NCBI RefSeq assembly: GCF_000253255.1 | Contig: NC_015580.1 | Coordinates: forward strand, 837,001 to 901,000 | Length of the DNA: 64,000 bases | Source of the DNA: Novosphingobium sp. PP1Y | GTDB taxonomy: Bacteria; Pseudomonadota; Alphaproteobacteria; Sphingomonadales; Sphingomonadaceae | Direction: 5' to 3' | In this document: positions 26,203 through 34,245 of the stretch, piece after piece | Layout of the letters: each line of letters starts with the position of its first letter | Position numbering within the stretch: the first letter of the stretch is position 1 | The notes under the pieces: generated by a model | Told to the model about the DNA's origin: nothing | Databases searched by the model: none | Seen by the model: the letters and a program-made list of their open reading frames with translations, nothing else | Position numbers and translations under genes: made by a program

Positions 26203-27468
26203 CTACTCGACGAACCCGCGCGACAAGGCCTGCCGGGCCAACAGGGCCGGCGGAATCGTGCTGAGCAGGCAGCCGACCGCGCTTCCGCTGATCAGGCCGG
26301 CGAGGCCCCAACGCGCCCCGATCCAGGCACCGAGCAGGCAGGCGGCGATCGTCAGCCAGTTCATCCAGCTGAGCTTGCGGATTTCCCCGGCGGTGCCGCA
26401 GGCGACAACGGCTGCGCGTGGCAGGCCCTCGATCAGCTTGGCGGCACCGTTGCAGCAGGCCGTGAAGACCAGTAGGCGGTCCAGCTCATAGCGCCCGCCG
26501 GTGAAGATGGCGGCGACGAGAGGGGCCAGCGCGACGACAACCATGGTGGCGAGCACCATGGTCAGGCCCAGCGACCGGGTTTCCTGTGCAAGCAGTGCAA
26601 AGCGGTCTGCCCGCTGCGCAGTGGCCCGCAGTCGGGGCGTCAGTGCAAAGCTCGATCCGGATCGCAGCAGGCGAAACGGGAAGATCGCAACCGATGCGAT
26701 GACGGCGAACATTGCTAGCGCCTGGAAATCGAGTACTTGCGGGATCACGAAGCGCTCGATTTGGACGAGAACCGATCCGGCTCCGGCAGTCACCATCAGC
26801 GAAAAGGCTTCGCCGCGCGGCACTTTGTCAGGCCTTTCGCCGCCGAGGCCGCAGTAGCGGATGAAGGCGTACCAGCTCAGGGCTGCCGCGAGGGCGCAGC
26901 CCGCGGCAAGGATCAGCAGGACCGGCAGGTCCGACCCCAGCGTGAGGACGAGGCCCAGTCCTCCCGCCAGAAGCAGGGCCCAGCTGGCGACATTCGTCGC
27001 CACGAGCGGAACGGCAGTCCAGTCGTGGCGGCGCAGGCCCATGCTGGCCGCCATTGCCAGCCCTCCGCCGACGATCGCCATGCCCAGCAGTACCCCGGAT
27101 AGGGCCGGGAGATCATAAAACAGCACCGTGCCGATCGCGGCAATTGTGGCAATGCCGCTGCACGACAGGAAAGCGCGCAGCAGCAGGCGGGCGGCCGGAT
27201 CCAGCCGGCGGCGCAGCAGCACCTGGTCCAGTCCAAGTGGGGCAAGCCAGATGAAAACGTTGTAGACCGCAATCGACAGGGAGAGCTGCCCGAACGCGGC
27301 CGGGGGCAGTGCACCCGCCAGCAGGAGGTTGCCGAAAGTGAAAGCCGCCCCGGCGAAGGCGAAGCCGAGGCTGGCAAGGAGGGACCGGGAATGCAACAGC
27401 GCATGAATCATTCCGCGCGCCCGATCATGACCGGAGCGGGGAGCGGAGCTTTCCTTCGGGATCGTCAT
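26203..27468 (-). CDS. Lipid-linked oligosaccharide flippase-like membrane protein (Wzx/MATE type)
   Basis: The 421-residue protein has about twelve predicted helices spread along its length, an arginine-rich loop in the first third (RRRLDPAARLLLR) and polar residues inside helices, as in polysaccharide flippases. No enzyme motif is visible. It follows an epimerase gene with an ATGA overlap at its start (27465-27468) and ends a methyltransferase-epimerase-flippase operon. The start at 27468 is preferred to an upstream in-frame one because of that overlap. It probably moves an undecaprenyl-diphosphate repeat unit across the inner membrane. Assignment to a Wzx subfamily is not certain. Confidence 0.75.
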   Translation of the reverse strand: MTIPKESSAPRSGHDRARGMIHALLHSRSLLASLGFAFAGAAFTFGNLLLAGALPPAAFGQLSLSIAVYNVFIWLAPLGLDQVLLRRRLDPAARLLLRAFLSCSGIATIAAIGTVLFYDLPALSGVLLGMAIVGGGLAMAASMGLRRHDWTAVPLVATNVASWALLLAGGLGLVLTLGSDLPVLLILAAGCALAAALSWYAFIRYCGLGGERPDKVPRGEAFSLMVTAGAGSVLVQIERFVIPQVLDFQALAMFAVIASVAIFPFRLLRSGSSFALTPRLRATAQRADRFALLAQETRSLGLTMVLATMVVVALAPLVAAIFTGGRYELDRLLVFTACCNGAAKLIEGLPRAAVVACGTAGEIRKLSWMNWLTIAACLLGAWIGARWGLAGLISGSAVGCLLSTIPPALLARQALSRGFVE

Positions 27469-28457
27469 TTCGGAGGCAGCAGTCCGGTCTCCCGGTACCA
27501 CGCGACCGTGCGCCTGAAGCCTTCGTCGATGTCGATCCGGGGCCGGTATCCCATGAGCCGCTCCGCCTTGCCGCTGGTGAAGGCACGGTTGTGCTTGAAG
27601 AAGGTCAGGCGGCGGCGGTGGAGCGGCGGTTCGATGCCCAGGGGCGCGCAGATCGCCTCCACCAGCCGCGCCAGTTGGTGCATGGCCTTGTAGGGAATGT
27701 GCAGGGCAGGGGGCTTGCGGCCGAGCGCCCGCGCCGCCGCGCCCACGTAGTCGCGCAAGGGCAGATAGCGCGGGCCGCCGATAATGAAGGTCTCGCCCGC
27801 GGCCTGTTCGCTGTCCATGGCCAGGACGAAGCCCTCCACCAGATCGTCGATATAGACCGGGTGGAAGTTGGCGGAACCGTCACCGACGAAGAAGAACGTG
27901 CCGCGCTGGACCATCCGGAACATCTTGAGCATGCGCGTATCGCCCGGGCCGTAGATGCCGCAGGGCCGGATGATCACGATTTCCAGACCGCCGCGTGCCA
28001 TTTCCTTGCGGCAGAAGGTCTCGGACAGCAGCTTGCTTTCCTGATACGGGTCGCGCGGGCTGAAGGGGGCCGTCTCGTCCGATGGGCTGTCCGCAACGCT
28101 GCCGTGCACGCCGATGGTCGAGCAATCGACGAACCTGCGCACGCCGGCCGCCCGGCAGGCCGCGACGAGGGATTTGGTACCCTCGAAATTGACGGCGACG
28201 AACTCTTCCGGACTGCCTTCCTTGCGGTACATGGCGGCGATGTGAAAGACCGTGTCGCAACCTTCGACCAGGCGGGCGAGCGCGGCCTCATCCTGCAGGT
28301 CGCCCGCAATGCGCAGGATGCCGGGATGGTCGGGCAAGGTGGAACCGGGCCGTGCGAGGGCGCGCACCCGGTGGCCGTCCTGCGCGAGGCGCAGTGCCAG
28401 TGCCTTGCCTGTGAATCCGGTGGCTCCTGTGATGGCCACGGCACGGGTATCGCTCAT
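27465..28457 (-). CDS. NAD-dependent epimerase/dehydratase (extended SDR)
   Basis: The 330-residue enzyme has GATGFTGKALALRLA (11-25), DVF/FHIAA (70-75), the catalytic Y138 and K142 in PYQESK, and IIRPCGIYGPGD. This fits sugar-nucleotide epimerases or reductases of the dihydroflavonol/NAD-dependent epimerase group rather than GalE, whose YxxxK surroundings differ. Overlaps at both ends (28454-28457 with the methyltransferase, 27465-27468 with the flippase) show tight coupling. The substrate cannot be told. A deoxy-sugar or 4-keto intermediate of the polysaccharide pathway is plausible. Confidence 0.82.
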   Translation of the reverse strand: MSDTRAVAITGATGFTGKALALRLAQDGHRVRALARPGSTLPDHPGILRIAGDLQDEAALARLVEGCDTVFHIAAMYRKEGSPEEFVAVNFEGTKSLVAACRAAGVRRFVDCSTIGVHGSVADSPSDETAPFSPRDPYQESKLLSETFCRKEMARGGLEIVIIRPCGIYGPGDTRMLKMFRMVQRGTFFFVGDGSANFHPVYIDDLVEGFVLAMDSEQAAGETFIIGGPRYLPLRDYVGAAARALGRKPPALHIPYKAMHQLARLVEAICAPLGIEPPLHRRRLTFFKHNRAFTSGKAERLMGYRPRIDIDEGFRRTVAWYRETGLLPPK

Positions 28458-29212
28458 GAATCCTCGCGATCGAAGCGGGCAAGCACCGGATTGCCGATCA
28501 GCCCGGTCACGCCCGCCGTGCGCATCAGGCCCTCGGCCTGCTGCGTCAACGTGGCCCTGGGCAGGGCGCGGTGCAGGGCCATGGGCAGGACGAACTGCCG
28601 CCAGATACGGGTCTGCCCGAAGCCATGGCTGGCGAAGGCCTTGCGCACTTCGCCGCCAAAAAAGCTACGATAGGTGCGCGTGTTCTTCTCGATCCGTTTC
28701 TTCAGCGGAAAGGTGAGCAGGGAGAGCGCATTGACGCTGGAATAGACCGGAAAGTCGATGATTACCGCCTTGTCGGCGACCCGGCAAAGTTCTGCGACGA
28801 GGCGCGGCCAGTCGTCGACATGGGCCATCAGCCGCACACTCGTGACGACATCGAACTGCCGGTCGGCAAAGGGCATCTGCAGCAGGTCGCACGCCACGAA
28901 ATCGACCGCGCGCGCGCTGGCATGGCTTGCAAGCCGCAGTCCGCAGCTGGCATCGCTGCCGGCCACTGTCACGCGATATCCTGCGTCCGCCAGCGGCGGG
29001 GCCAGTTGCGCGTGGCCGCCGCCAACGTCGAGCACCGTCGAGCCGGGCGAGATGGGCGGGTGTTCCAATAGGGAAAAGACGCCCTGTTCCTGAACGCCCA
29101 GCAGGTATTCGCCCACCTTGCCGCGGAACCGGGAGGCATAGCCATCGGAGGAAGTCTCGATGTCAGGCGGCTCGTCGACACCGGCAACGAGACCTGCAAC
29201 TGCCTTGTTCAT
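28454..29212 (-). CDS. Class I SAM-dependent methyltransferase
   Basis: The 252-residue protein has motif I VLDVGGGHAQLAPPLADAG (about residues 60-80), an acidic motif III/post-I segment VDFVACDLLQMPFADRQFDVV and a Met-rich C-terminus. UbiE/Menaquinone-like SAM-binding topology is clear. In a polysaccharide operon it probably methylates a sugar hydroxyl or a lipid carrier, an inference from context. The ATG at 29212 (MNKAV) is chosen. In-frame ATGs at 29263 and 29275 have no better ribosome site. The stop overlaps the epimerase start (ATGA). Confidence 0.75.
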   Translation of the reverse strand: MNKAVAGLVAGVDEPPDIETSSDGYASRFRGKVGEYLLGVQEQGVFSLLEHPPISPGSTVLDVGGGHAQLAPPLADAGYRVTVAGSDASCGLRLASHASARAVDFVACDLLQMPFADRQFDVVTSVRLMAHVDDWPRLVAELCRVADKAVIIDFPVYSSVNALSLLTFPLKKRIEKNTRTYRSFFGGEVRKAFASHGFGQTRIWRQFVLPMALHRALPRATLTQQAEGLMRTAGVTGLIGNPVLARFDREDS

Positions 29213-29520
29213 CACGGTATTATCCGATTGCGGGAGAGAAGACCTGCGATCTTGGCGACCCATGCGCAAGAGCATTCAATCAGACGGCCTACCTAATGGC
29301 AATCTTGCTACATGCAGTAATACGTTTGGGCACAAGCGACGGATTTGCAAGCAATAGTCGCGCACGATCGAACCGCCGACTACTGCGGTCGATGCCATGC
29401 GCACCGAAGCGGTTCGTCGAAATCTTCGTAACTCACGGCCCGAAAACGGTTTCGCTGCAGGCCGTTTGAGGTTATTCGCACGTCCACAAGTGCATTGAGT
29501 CCGAAGAGGAAACGATAGCC
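29213..29520. other. Intergenic region, divergent between methyltransferase and spanin-like pair
   Basis: No gene is visible. It is the only place for promoters of the methyltransferase operon (-) and the small two-gene operon (+). No clear -35/-10 element was recognised. Confidence 0.35.
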
Positions 29521-29937
29521 GTGCCGCTCTGCATGACGCAGGCCAAGGAGGGATGGTCCACATTGCTTACCAGAGTTGCCGCAGGAGTCGCAATTGTGGT
29601 GGCTGTGATCGCTTTCGCGGTCAGCGGGTGGGCTATTCTGACCTTGAGCAACGCGCCCGCGCCCGCACCGGCCAAGACGACGGTTCCCCTCGATCCCGTT
29701 GAACAGACGGCTGAGGATCGCGCCAACCAGGTGATCACGAAGATCATTGAGAAGCGCCTGCCGGACCCCGAACCTGCCCCGCCCGCGCCGGCTGGCACTC
29801 GGCAGGTTGCCAGTAGCGCCAGGAAAGTGGAGCGCCTTCCGGACACGACCCTGAAGTTGAACTGCTCGCGGCTGCGCGATGCCTATTCGCCCGAAGAACT
29901 GAAGGGCATGAAGGAATTCCAGCAACTATGCCTCTGA
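29521..29937 (+). CDS. Small single-pass membrane protein, i-spanin-like arrangement
   Basis: The 138-residue protein has one N-terminal transmembrane helix (about 18-42), a Pro/Ala-rich periplasmic linker, a short helical segment (about 66-80), a second Pro-rich linker, and a conserved-looking end LNCSRLRDAYSPEELKGMKE with two Cys. A GTG at 29521 is used as start, with GAGG about ten bases upstream. An in-frame ATG is at 29533. It overlaps the next gene by 10 bp in a different frame. The TM-plus-periplasmic-tail architecture, followed by an overlapping lipoprotein gene, resembles phage Rz/Rz1 spanins, but no other phage gene is nearby. Confidence 0.55.
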   Translation: MPLCMTQAKEGWSTLLTRVAAGVAIVVAVIAFAVSGWAILTLSNAPAPAPAKTTVPLDPVEQTAEDRANQVITKIIEKRLPDPEPAPPAPAGTRQVASSARKVERLPDTTLKLNCSRLRDAYSPEELKGMKEFQQLCL

Positions 29938-30254
29938 AGAGCATTGTCATTGCCTTGTTGTTCCTGAGTGCCTGCAAGTCGACCGAGCCGCCGAAATTCT
30001 ATCCTTCGCCGCTCGATCTTGAGACGGTGGCACAAGCCAAGCCGAAGCCGACGGCGGCGATCCTGACCGATCCCAAGGCCAACGACATGTACAATCACGA
30101 AGTGGAGGCATGGGGCGATCGCATCCATGCCGCGGGCTTGCGCCTTTGCCGGTTCTACCAAAATCTGGGCCAGGCCGTGGATTGCAGTCCAGGGCCGGCT
30201 ACCGTGCCGGCGCCGGCTCCCGATGCACGCCAAGAGCCCGTTCATACTCCTTAG
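29928..30254 (+). CDS. Small lipoprotein, o-spanin-like arrangement
   Basis: The 108-residue product has a lipoprotein signal (LFLSAC, Cys16 as the lipidated residue), a Pro-rich linker, the segment DPKANDMYNHEVEAWGDRIHAAGLRLCRFYQ (written here only by its ends, about residues 47-80) with a single Cys, and a Pro-rich tail. The DPKAND...W...CR pattern resembles small proteins of phage lysis modules as I remember them. This is not verified. It starts inside the preceding gene in another frame (29928-29937), the usual Rz/Rz1 layout. Confidence 0.55.
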   Translation: MPLKSIVIALLFLSACKSTEPPKFYPSPLDLETVAQAKPKPTAAILTDPKANDMYNHEVEAWGDRIHAAGLRLCRFYQNLGQAVDCSPGPATVPAPAPDARQEPVHTP

Positions 30255-30446
30255 TTGCAAGCCGAACGGGTCAGTCGAAGCGGTGTCGAATGGCCCTTGC
30301 GCTCATACCGAATTGACGTTCAAGGCGCGGGAAAGATTGAATAGTCTTCGCCCGTTGAGTTCGGCGTAACCCGTGATGGGGCCGGGCGAGCCTGGCTGCA
30401 GCTCGATCCTGTGCAGTCGTGATGCTGCAAGGGACACGCAACACAT

Positions 30447-31622
30447 ATGGGACCTGCCGATAGTTCGAGTTCTTCCGGTCCCCGTGAATTTGCGACCCTC
30501 GACCTGCTCCGGTTTCTGGCGGCTCAGGCCGTGGTCTTCTATCACCTCCTGTTCCTGTCCTGGGTGGAAGCGCCCGCGGCTGGCGGGATCGGCGCGGTAA
30601 CGCGATCGGGGACGCGCTTCGATACCGCCGTTCCCTGGGCCAGCCTGGGCTGGTTGGGTGTGCCGGTATTCTTCGTGATTTCCGGCTTCGTCATACTCAT
30701 GTCGTCGGGCGACAAGACCCCGAGCCAGTTCGCAATTGGGCGGGCCAAACGCATTCTCCCTGGGTTGTGGACCTTTTCCCTCCTCTCGGCTGCAGTAGTG
30801 CTGATGACGGGGGTTCTGGCACCGGCGGAAGCCCTGCGGCGCCTCATCCGCTCCATGGCGCTTTTCCCCTTCGGTCCGTGGATCGACGGGGCGATATGGA
30901 CGCTAGTGGCGGAAGCCCTGTTCTACGCCCTGATCTTTGCCGCCATCAGATTTCGGTTGCTGGCGCACATGACGGTGCTGACTTCGGCGATCACCGGGTT
31001 CAACCTCGTCTTCTGGAGTGGCATATTGCTGGCCGCATCGGGACTGCTCGGGCGCGATGTGCAGGACTTCGCGGACCTTGCGGCTTCCTATCGCCTCAGT
31101 GTCACGCTGGTGACGACGAACTGTTTCTTCCTTGTCGGCATAGCGCTCTACCAGGTCCATGCGGGCAAGGACGTCGCGCGTAACCTGGCCATCTACGCGA
31201 TCAATTTCCTGATCGGGATGGTCGTCGTCTACTTTTTCGCCCGGGCCAGCCTTGGCGTTGTCGAGTACGGTCAGAACGCGCACGTTGCCGCGATCGTCTG
31301 GGCGGCGGCGATCCTGTTGGCGAGTGCCGGTGTGATGCTCCCCGTCTGGACGACGCGCCGGTGGGCACGCGCGGCCAAGGCCATGGGGCTGTTGACCTAT
31401 CCGCTGTATCTCGTGAACCAGATCACCGGGGGCTACCTCTTCGGTGTGATCGAGCGCACGACCCACAGCCCGGTGCTTGCAGTGGTTGCGGCCATCTTGT
31501 TTTGCAATCTGCTGGCCGGGGCGTTCAGCTTCGGAATCGAACGGCGGCTACAGTCGGCCTTGGGAGCATTGCTGGAACGTGCCTTGCGGCATTTCCGGCA
31601 AAGGCTGCGGTTTCAGGTCTAG
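30447..31622 (+). CDS. Acyltransferase family 3 (OafA/ExoZ-like) membrane protein
   Basis: The 391-residue protein starts with the family hallmark ATLDLLRFLAAQAVVFYHL, containing R and H of the first helix, followed by about ten hydrophobic helices, FVISGFVI and FFLVGIAL segments. Such enzymes O-acetylate extracellular or lipid-linked polysaccharides from cytoplasmic acetyl-CoA. The C-terminus is basic and amphipathic. It has no close same-strand neighbour (about 190-bp gap after the lipoprotein gene) and converges on a small minus-strand gene. The acceptor is probably the polymer made by the genes to its left. Confidence 0.88.
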   Translation: MGPADSSSSSGPREFATLDLLRFLAAQAVVFYHLLFLSWVEAPAAGGIGAVTRSGTRFDTAVPWASLGWLGVPVFFVISGFVILMSSGDKTPSQFAIGRAKRILPGLWTFSLLSAAVVLMTGVLAPAEALRRLIRSMALFPFGPWIDGAIWTLVAEALFYALIFAAIRFRLLAHMTVLTSAITGFNLVFWSGILLAASGLLGRDVQDFADLAASYRLSVTLVTTNCFFLVGIALYQVHAGKDVARNLAIYAINFLIGMVVVYFFARASLGVVEYGQNAHVAAIVWAAAILLASAGVMLPVWTTRRWARAAKAMGLLTYPLYLVNQITGGYLFGVIERTTHSPVLAVVAAILFCNLLAGAFSFGIERRLQSALGALLERALRHFRQRLRFQV

Positions 31623-31634
31623 GGGAAGATAGCC

Positions 31635-31844
31635 TCAATCGCGCCAGAAGGCCCAGCGGTAGCGGGTGCGTTTACCCTCGAGTGCCTTTGCCTCGGCGCG
31701 GCGCATTTTCCGGGCCTTGCGTTCGTGCTTCAGGGCCGTTTCGCGAAGGTGGCGTGCTGCCTGGGCGTCTTCGTGGCGGGCGGCCAGCTGACGCGCGTAG
31801 CGGGCTAGTTGTTCGTAATAGATCGCATCGCGAATCTCTTCCAT
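31635..31844 (-). CDS. Small charged helical protein, unknown
   Basis: A 69-residue Arg/Glu/Ala-rich sequence, predicted to be one long helix and coiled-coil-like, ending with RYRWAFWRD. No family is recognised and there is no strong ribosome site before the ATG. The codon pattern is like its neighbours. It ends 12 bp from the acyltransferase stop. Confidence 0.4.
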   Translation of the reverse strand: MEEIRDAIYYEQLARYARQLAARHEDAQAARHLRETALKHERKARKMRRAEAKALEGKRTRYRWAFWRD

Positions 31845-32069
31845 CGCTCTGTAATATGCCCAGGATCGGCAGCTTGTGGAGTCTTCTCTTCAATGGAGAC
31901 TTGTCTGAAGAGAATTGCGGCCAAGAAACGATGCAGATGCCGGCGCGTTGATGTTCAATCGTGCGCAGTCACCATCCCGCAGCCGCGGGCGCGTGTCTCG
32001 ACCGCATCGTACTGCACCGTGAAGCCATTGAGTGCCTTCGGCTGGTCGTCAGCGGATTCCGGATCTGGT

Positions 32070-32333
32070 TTAGCGAACCCGTCCGCGCTGGACCAGGTTG
32101 ACGATGCCAAGCAGGATCACTGCGCCCACGAAGGCGATGATCAGGCCAACGACCGAAAATTGCTGGACGGTGCCGGCGATCCCGAACTGGTTGGCGACGA
32201 GATTGCCGATGACCGAACCCACGCAGCCCACGACAATGTTCCAGAAGATGCCCATCGAGGCATTACGGTTCATGACCATGCTGGCCAGCCAACCCGCTAT
32301 GCCGCCTACGATCAGTGCAATAATCCAACCCAT
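32070..32333 (-). CDS. GlsB/YeaQ/YmgE family stress membrane protein
   Basis: An 87-residue protein of three hydrophobic helices with glycine motifs (GGIAGWLASMVM, GIFWNIVVGCVGS, VGLIIAFVGAVILLG), as in transglycosylase-associated proteins of COG2261. A GGAGGTTCAT directly precedes the ATG, a strong ribosome site. Members are small inner-membrane proteins induced by stress and their function is not known in molecular terms. Confidence 0.85.
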   Translation of the reverse strand: MGWIIALIVGGIAGWLASMVMNRNASMGIFWNIVVGCVGSVIGNLVANQFGIAGTVQQFSVVGLIIAFVGAVILLGIVNLVQRGRVR

Positions 32334-32756
32334 ATGAACCTCCAGTCAGTCCTGATTTAGGGGGGGCGTCAGGCCCGGTGCACGATCTTGCCCGCCTTGC
32401 CCCAGTTGCGCATAAACTCGCCAGCCTGCTGCAAGGTTGCCACGAAGCGAGGGTATCTTTCTTCCCTGCAACCTGTGTCTTCGGCGAGATTGCACATCAT
32501 GGGGCTTTCGCGCCTTTCGCCGGGCTGGATGCAGCGCGTGACGGAGAGTTGGATACGAGACGCTGGACCAGTCTTGCCGCGTTCAAAGACGAGGCTTTTG
32601 CGGCGCTCTTGCCGCCTCTAAATTACCAATCCCCATCCTCGCGGAATAGGCATGACAAGATTTTCCGGTTCGGCCACAATCGCTAGGCAATTGCTATTCT
32701 TGCGCCGCTACATCATGAGGTTTGGCTGAAGGGGCATCTTGAATGGGGGGTGAGAT
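32334..32756. other. Intergenic region before the J-domain gene
   Basis: A plus-strand GTG-started frame (about 32378-32686) reads without stop and looks mildly protein-like, but it lacks a convincing ribosome site and its codon use is mixed, so it is not called. A short G+C hairpin GCGGC / GCCGC occurs near 32600-32616. Otherwise nothing is seen. Confidence 0.35.
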
Positions 32757-33332
32757 ATGCAAGATGATGATTTCGTAGACTATTATCAATTGCTGCAAGT
32801 CAATGCATTCTGCGACGTCGAAGTCATCTCCCTATCCTACCGTCATTTGGCCAAGAAATATCATCCGGACCATCCGAAAACCGCAAATGCGGCATTGTTC
32901 AAGCAAATCGTTGAAGCTTATAACGTTCTGAAAAGACCGGACAAGCGGGCCGAATATGACCTCGTGTATCATGCTCGTGTAAATACCGGAACTTCGGCAG
33001 CGCACCCGCGTCTTGATATCGGCATAGACGAGAAAGTAGCGCTATCCGATGCAGAGATGCAGCGTAATATACTTTTGCTTCTATACAAGAGAAGGCGAAA
33101 CAGCGCTACCGACTGTGGGGTCTACGGCTTTCACGTCCAAACTTCTTTCGAGTTATCCGACGATCTTCTGGACTTTCATGTTTGGTATCTCAAATCGAAG
33201 GGATTCATAAACATGAACGAGCAGGGGATGCTGGTGATTACTGTGGAGGGTATCGACCATGTCATATCCCTGCATCAACCCCGCCCTTCGGAAAAGTATC
33301 TGATGGCGCCAACCAGTAGTCGAGACGGCTGA
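32757..33332 (+). CDS. J-domain (DnaJ-like) protein with unknown C-terminal domain
   Basis: The 191-residue protein has a J domain at residues about 8-70: DYYQLLQVNAF, the invariant HPD (YHPDHP near 36-39), and VLKRPDKRAEYDLVY. It has no Gly/Phe or zinc domain. The C-terminal half (about 100-185) has mixed alpha/beta sequence with an EGIDHVISL strand-helix, compatible with a small winged-helix fold but not assigned. Its base composition is clearly richer in A+T than that of genes around it, which suggests later acquisition. Class C J proteins recruit Hsp70 to specific targets. The target here is unknown. It converges on the tRNA-Thr gene. Confidence 0.8.
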   Translation: MQDDDFVDYYQLLQVNAFCDVEVISLSYRHLAKKYHPDHPKTANAALFKQIVEAYNVLKRPDKRAEYDLVYHARVNTGTSAAHPRLDIGIDEKVALSDAEMQRNILLLLYKRRRNSATDCGVYGFHVQTSFELSDDLLDFHVWYLKSKGFINMNEQGMLVITVEGIDHVISLHQPRPSEKYLMAPTSSRDG

Positions 33333-33441
33333 AGTGTCGCCGTAAGGGCTCGGCTGCGACACGCGTTAGAGCGGCATTCAGGGCAGGGCAGGCAACCTGA
33401 TCTTGCCGATGATTTCCCTTGGGAAAGCGTCTTTAAGAAGG

Positions 33442-33517
33442 TGGTGCCGCAGAAGGGACTCGAACCCCCGACCCCAACATTACGAATGTCGTGCTCTACC
33501 AGCTGAGCTACTGCGGC
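33442..33517 (-). tRNA. tRNA-Thr (anticodon CGT)
   Basis: On the minus strand the 76-base gene folds as a full cloverleaf: acceptor GCCGCAG / CTGCGGC, D-arm GCTCAGCTGGTAGAGC, anticodon loop TTCGTAA with CGT at plus positions 33482-33484, T-arm GGGGGTTCGAGTCCC with the TTCGA loop, discriminator A and encoded CCA at 33442-33444. CGT reads ACG threonine codons. A TTTCCC / GGGAAA hairpin lies 15-30 bases past the 3' end (33413-33426). Confidence 0.95.
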
Positions 33518-34245
33518 ATGCCCGAGGGTTCGACATGGTTCGGACCCGGGACAGGGGGCGGCCTTTACCGGGGCGAATGGGTTCGTGCAAGAGGGTTTGC
33601 GATATCGTTTCGGGATAGCGCGTTTTGCGATGAAAGCCTCTGCGGGCCGGGCCAGCGGGGAGTGTGTCCAGGCAGCGACCGGTCGCTTGGCTGAAATGCG
33701 GAACGGGACCGGGAGAGAGGGACACTTCCCTCCCGTTCCCGTTCCGCGTTCCCGTTGCTGCTCCCGCCTTGCGGCAGGTTGGGCGACGGGAACGGTCACC
33801 TCTTGAATGACTGGTCTCGCGGGACATGTCCCGGAGGGCTCGGATTGGAACGAATCTATCCGGGCGCTGCTGACGCGCGTAATAGTATTACCGGGGCGGT
33901 AAGTACAACGGAAATATTGCGACCCCAAGACTGCTTCAAATCAGGGCAGGTGCGAATCGTCGACAAGGGTCAGCAGTGGCCCATAGCCATCCATCATTTG
34001 GCCAGTCGGGGGGCTGGGGGGTGGTCGCGACTTTGTCAGCGGCGATGCAGCTCTCGCTTATGGGACTTGGGCGCGCGGCACGCTCGATTGTGTCTCGTCC
34101 AGACGCAGAACGCCGGCGTGCCTCAGTCGGCCGTGCTGGCCGAGGGTCCCGGTACGGGCTTTGCGAACATTCCGAGTATGCCGAGCCTGCAGCAGCGCGC
34201 GCCGGTCAGTGTCCCGGGGCGACGCGTTCATGCTATCATGAGCGG
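33518..34245. other. Long intergenic region between tRNA-Thr and the second galE
   Basis: No convincing gene is present over 728 bp. It contains a large hairpin at 33698-33747 and, further on, TTACC-GGGGC-GGTAA (33888-33902). A plus-strand frame with some protein-like character runs through 34090-34240 but continues into sequence antisense to galE and is not called. The region is downstream of galE transcription, which reads towards the tRNA. Confidence 0.5.
33698..33747. repeat. Large inverted repeat with ACGGGAACGG-type units
   Basis: Left arm 33698-33721 begins GCGGAACGGGACCGGGAG, and right arm 33728-33747 is its reverse complement with one mismatch and a 3-base bulge in the left arm, around a 6-base loop ACACTT. 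Further partial copies of CGGGAACGG/GTTCCCGTT follow at 33739-33757 and 33788-33797. This gives a very stable RNA hairpin. It lies 180 bp upstream of the tRNA gene on that strand. It may be a REP-like or regulatory element. Confidence 0.65.

Noticed and set aside
32378..32686. Possible 102-codon plus-strand gene
   Set aside because: No ribosome site, mixed codon use and no family resemblance. Left as part of the intergenic description.
33442..33517. tRNA-Thr as an attachment site of an integrated element
   Set aside because: No integrase and no repeated tRNA 3' end were seen in the window. Only composition of the adjacent gene hints at it.
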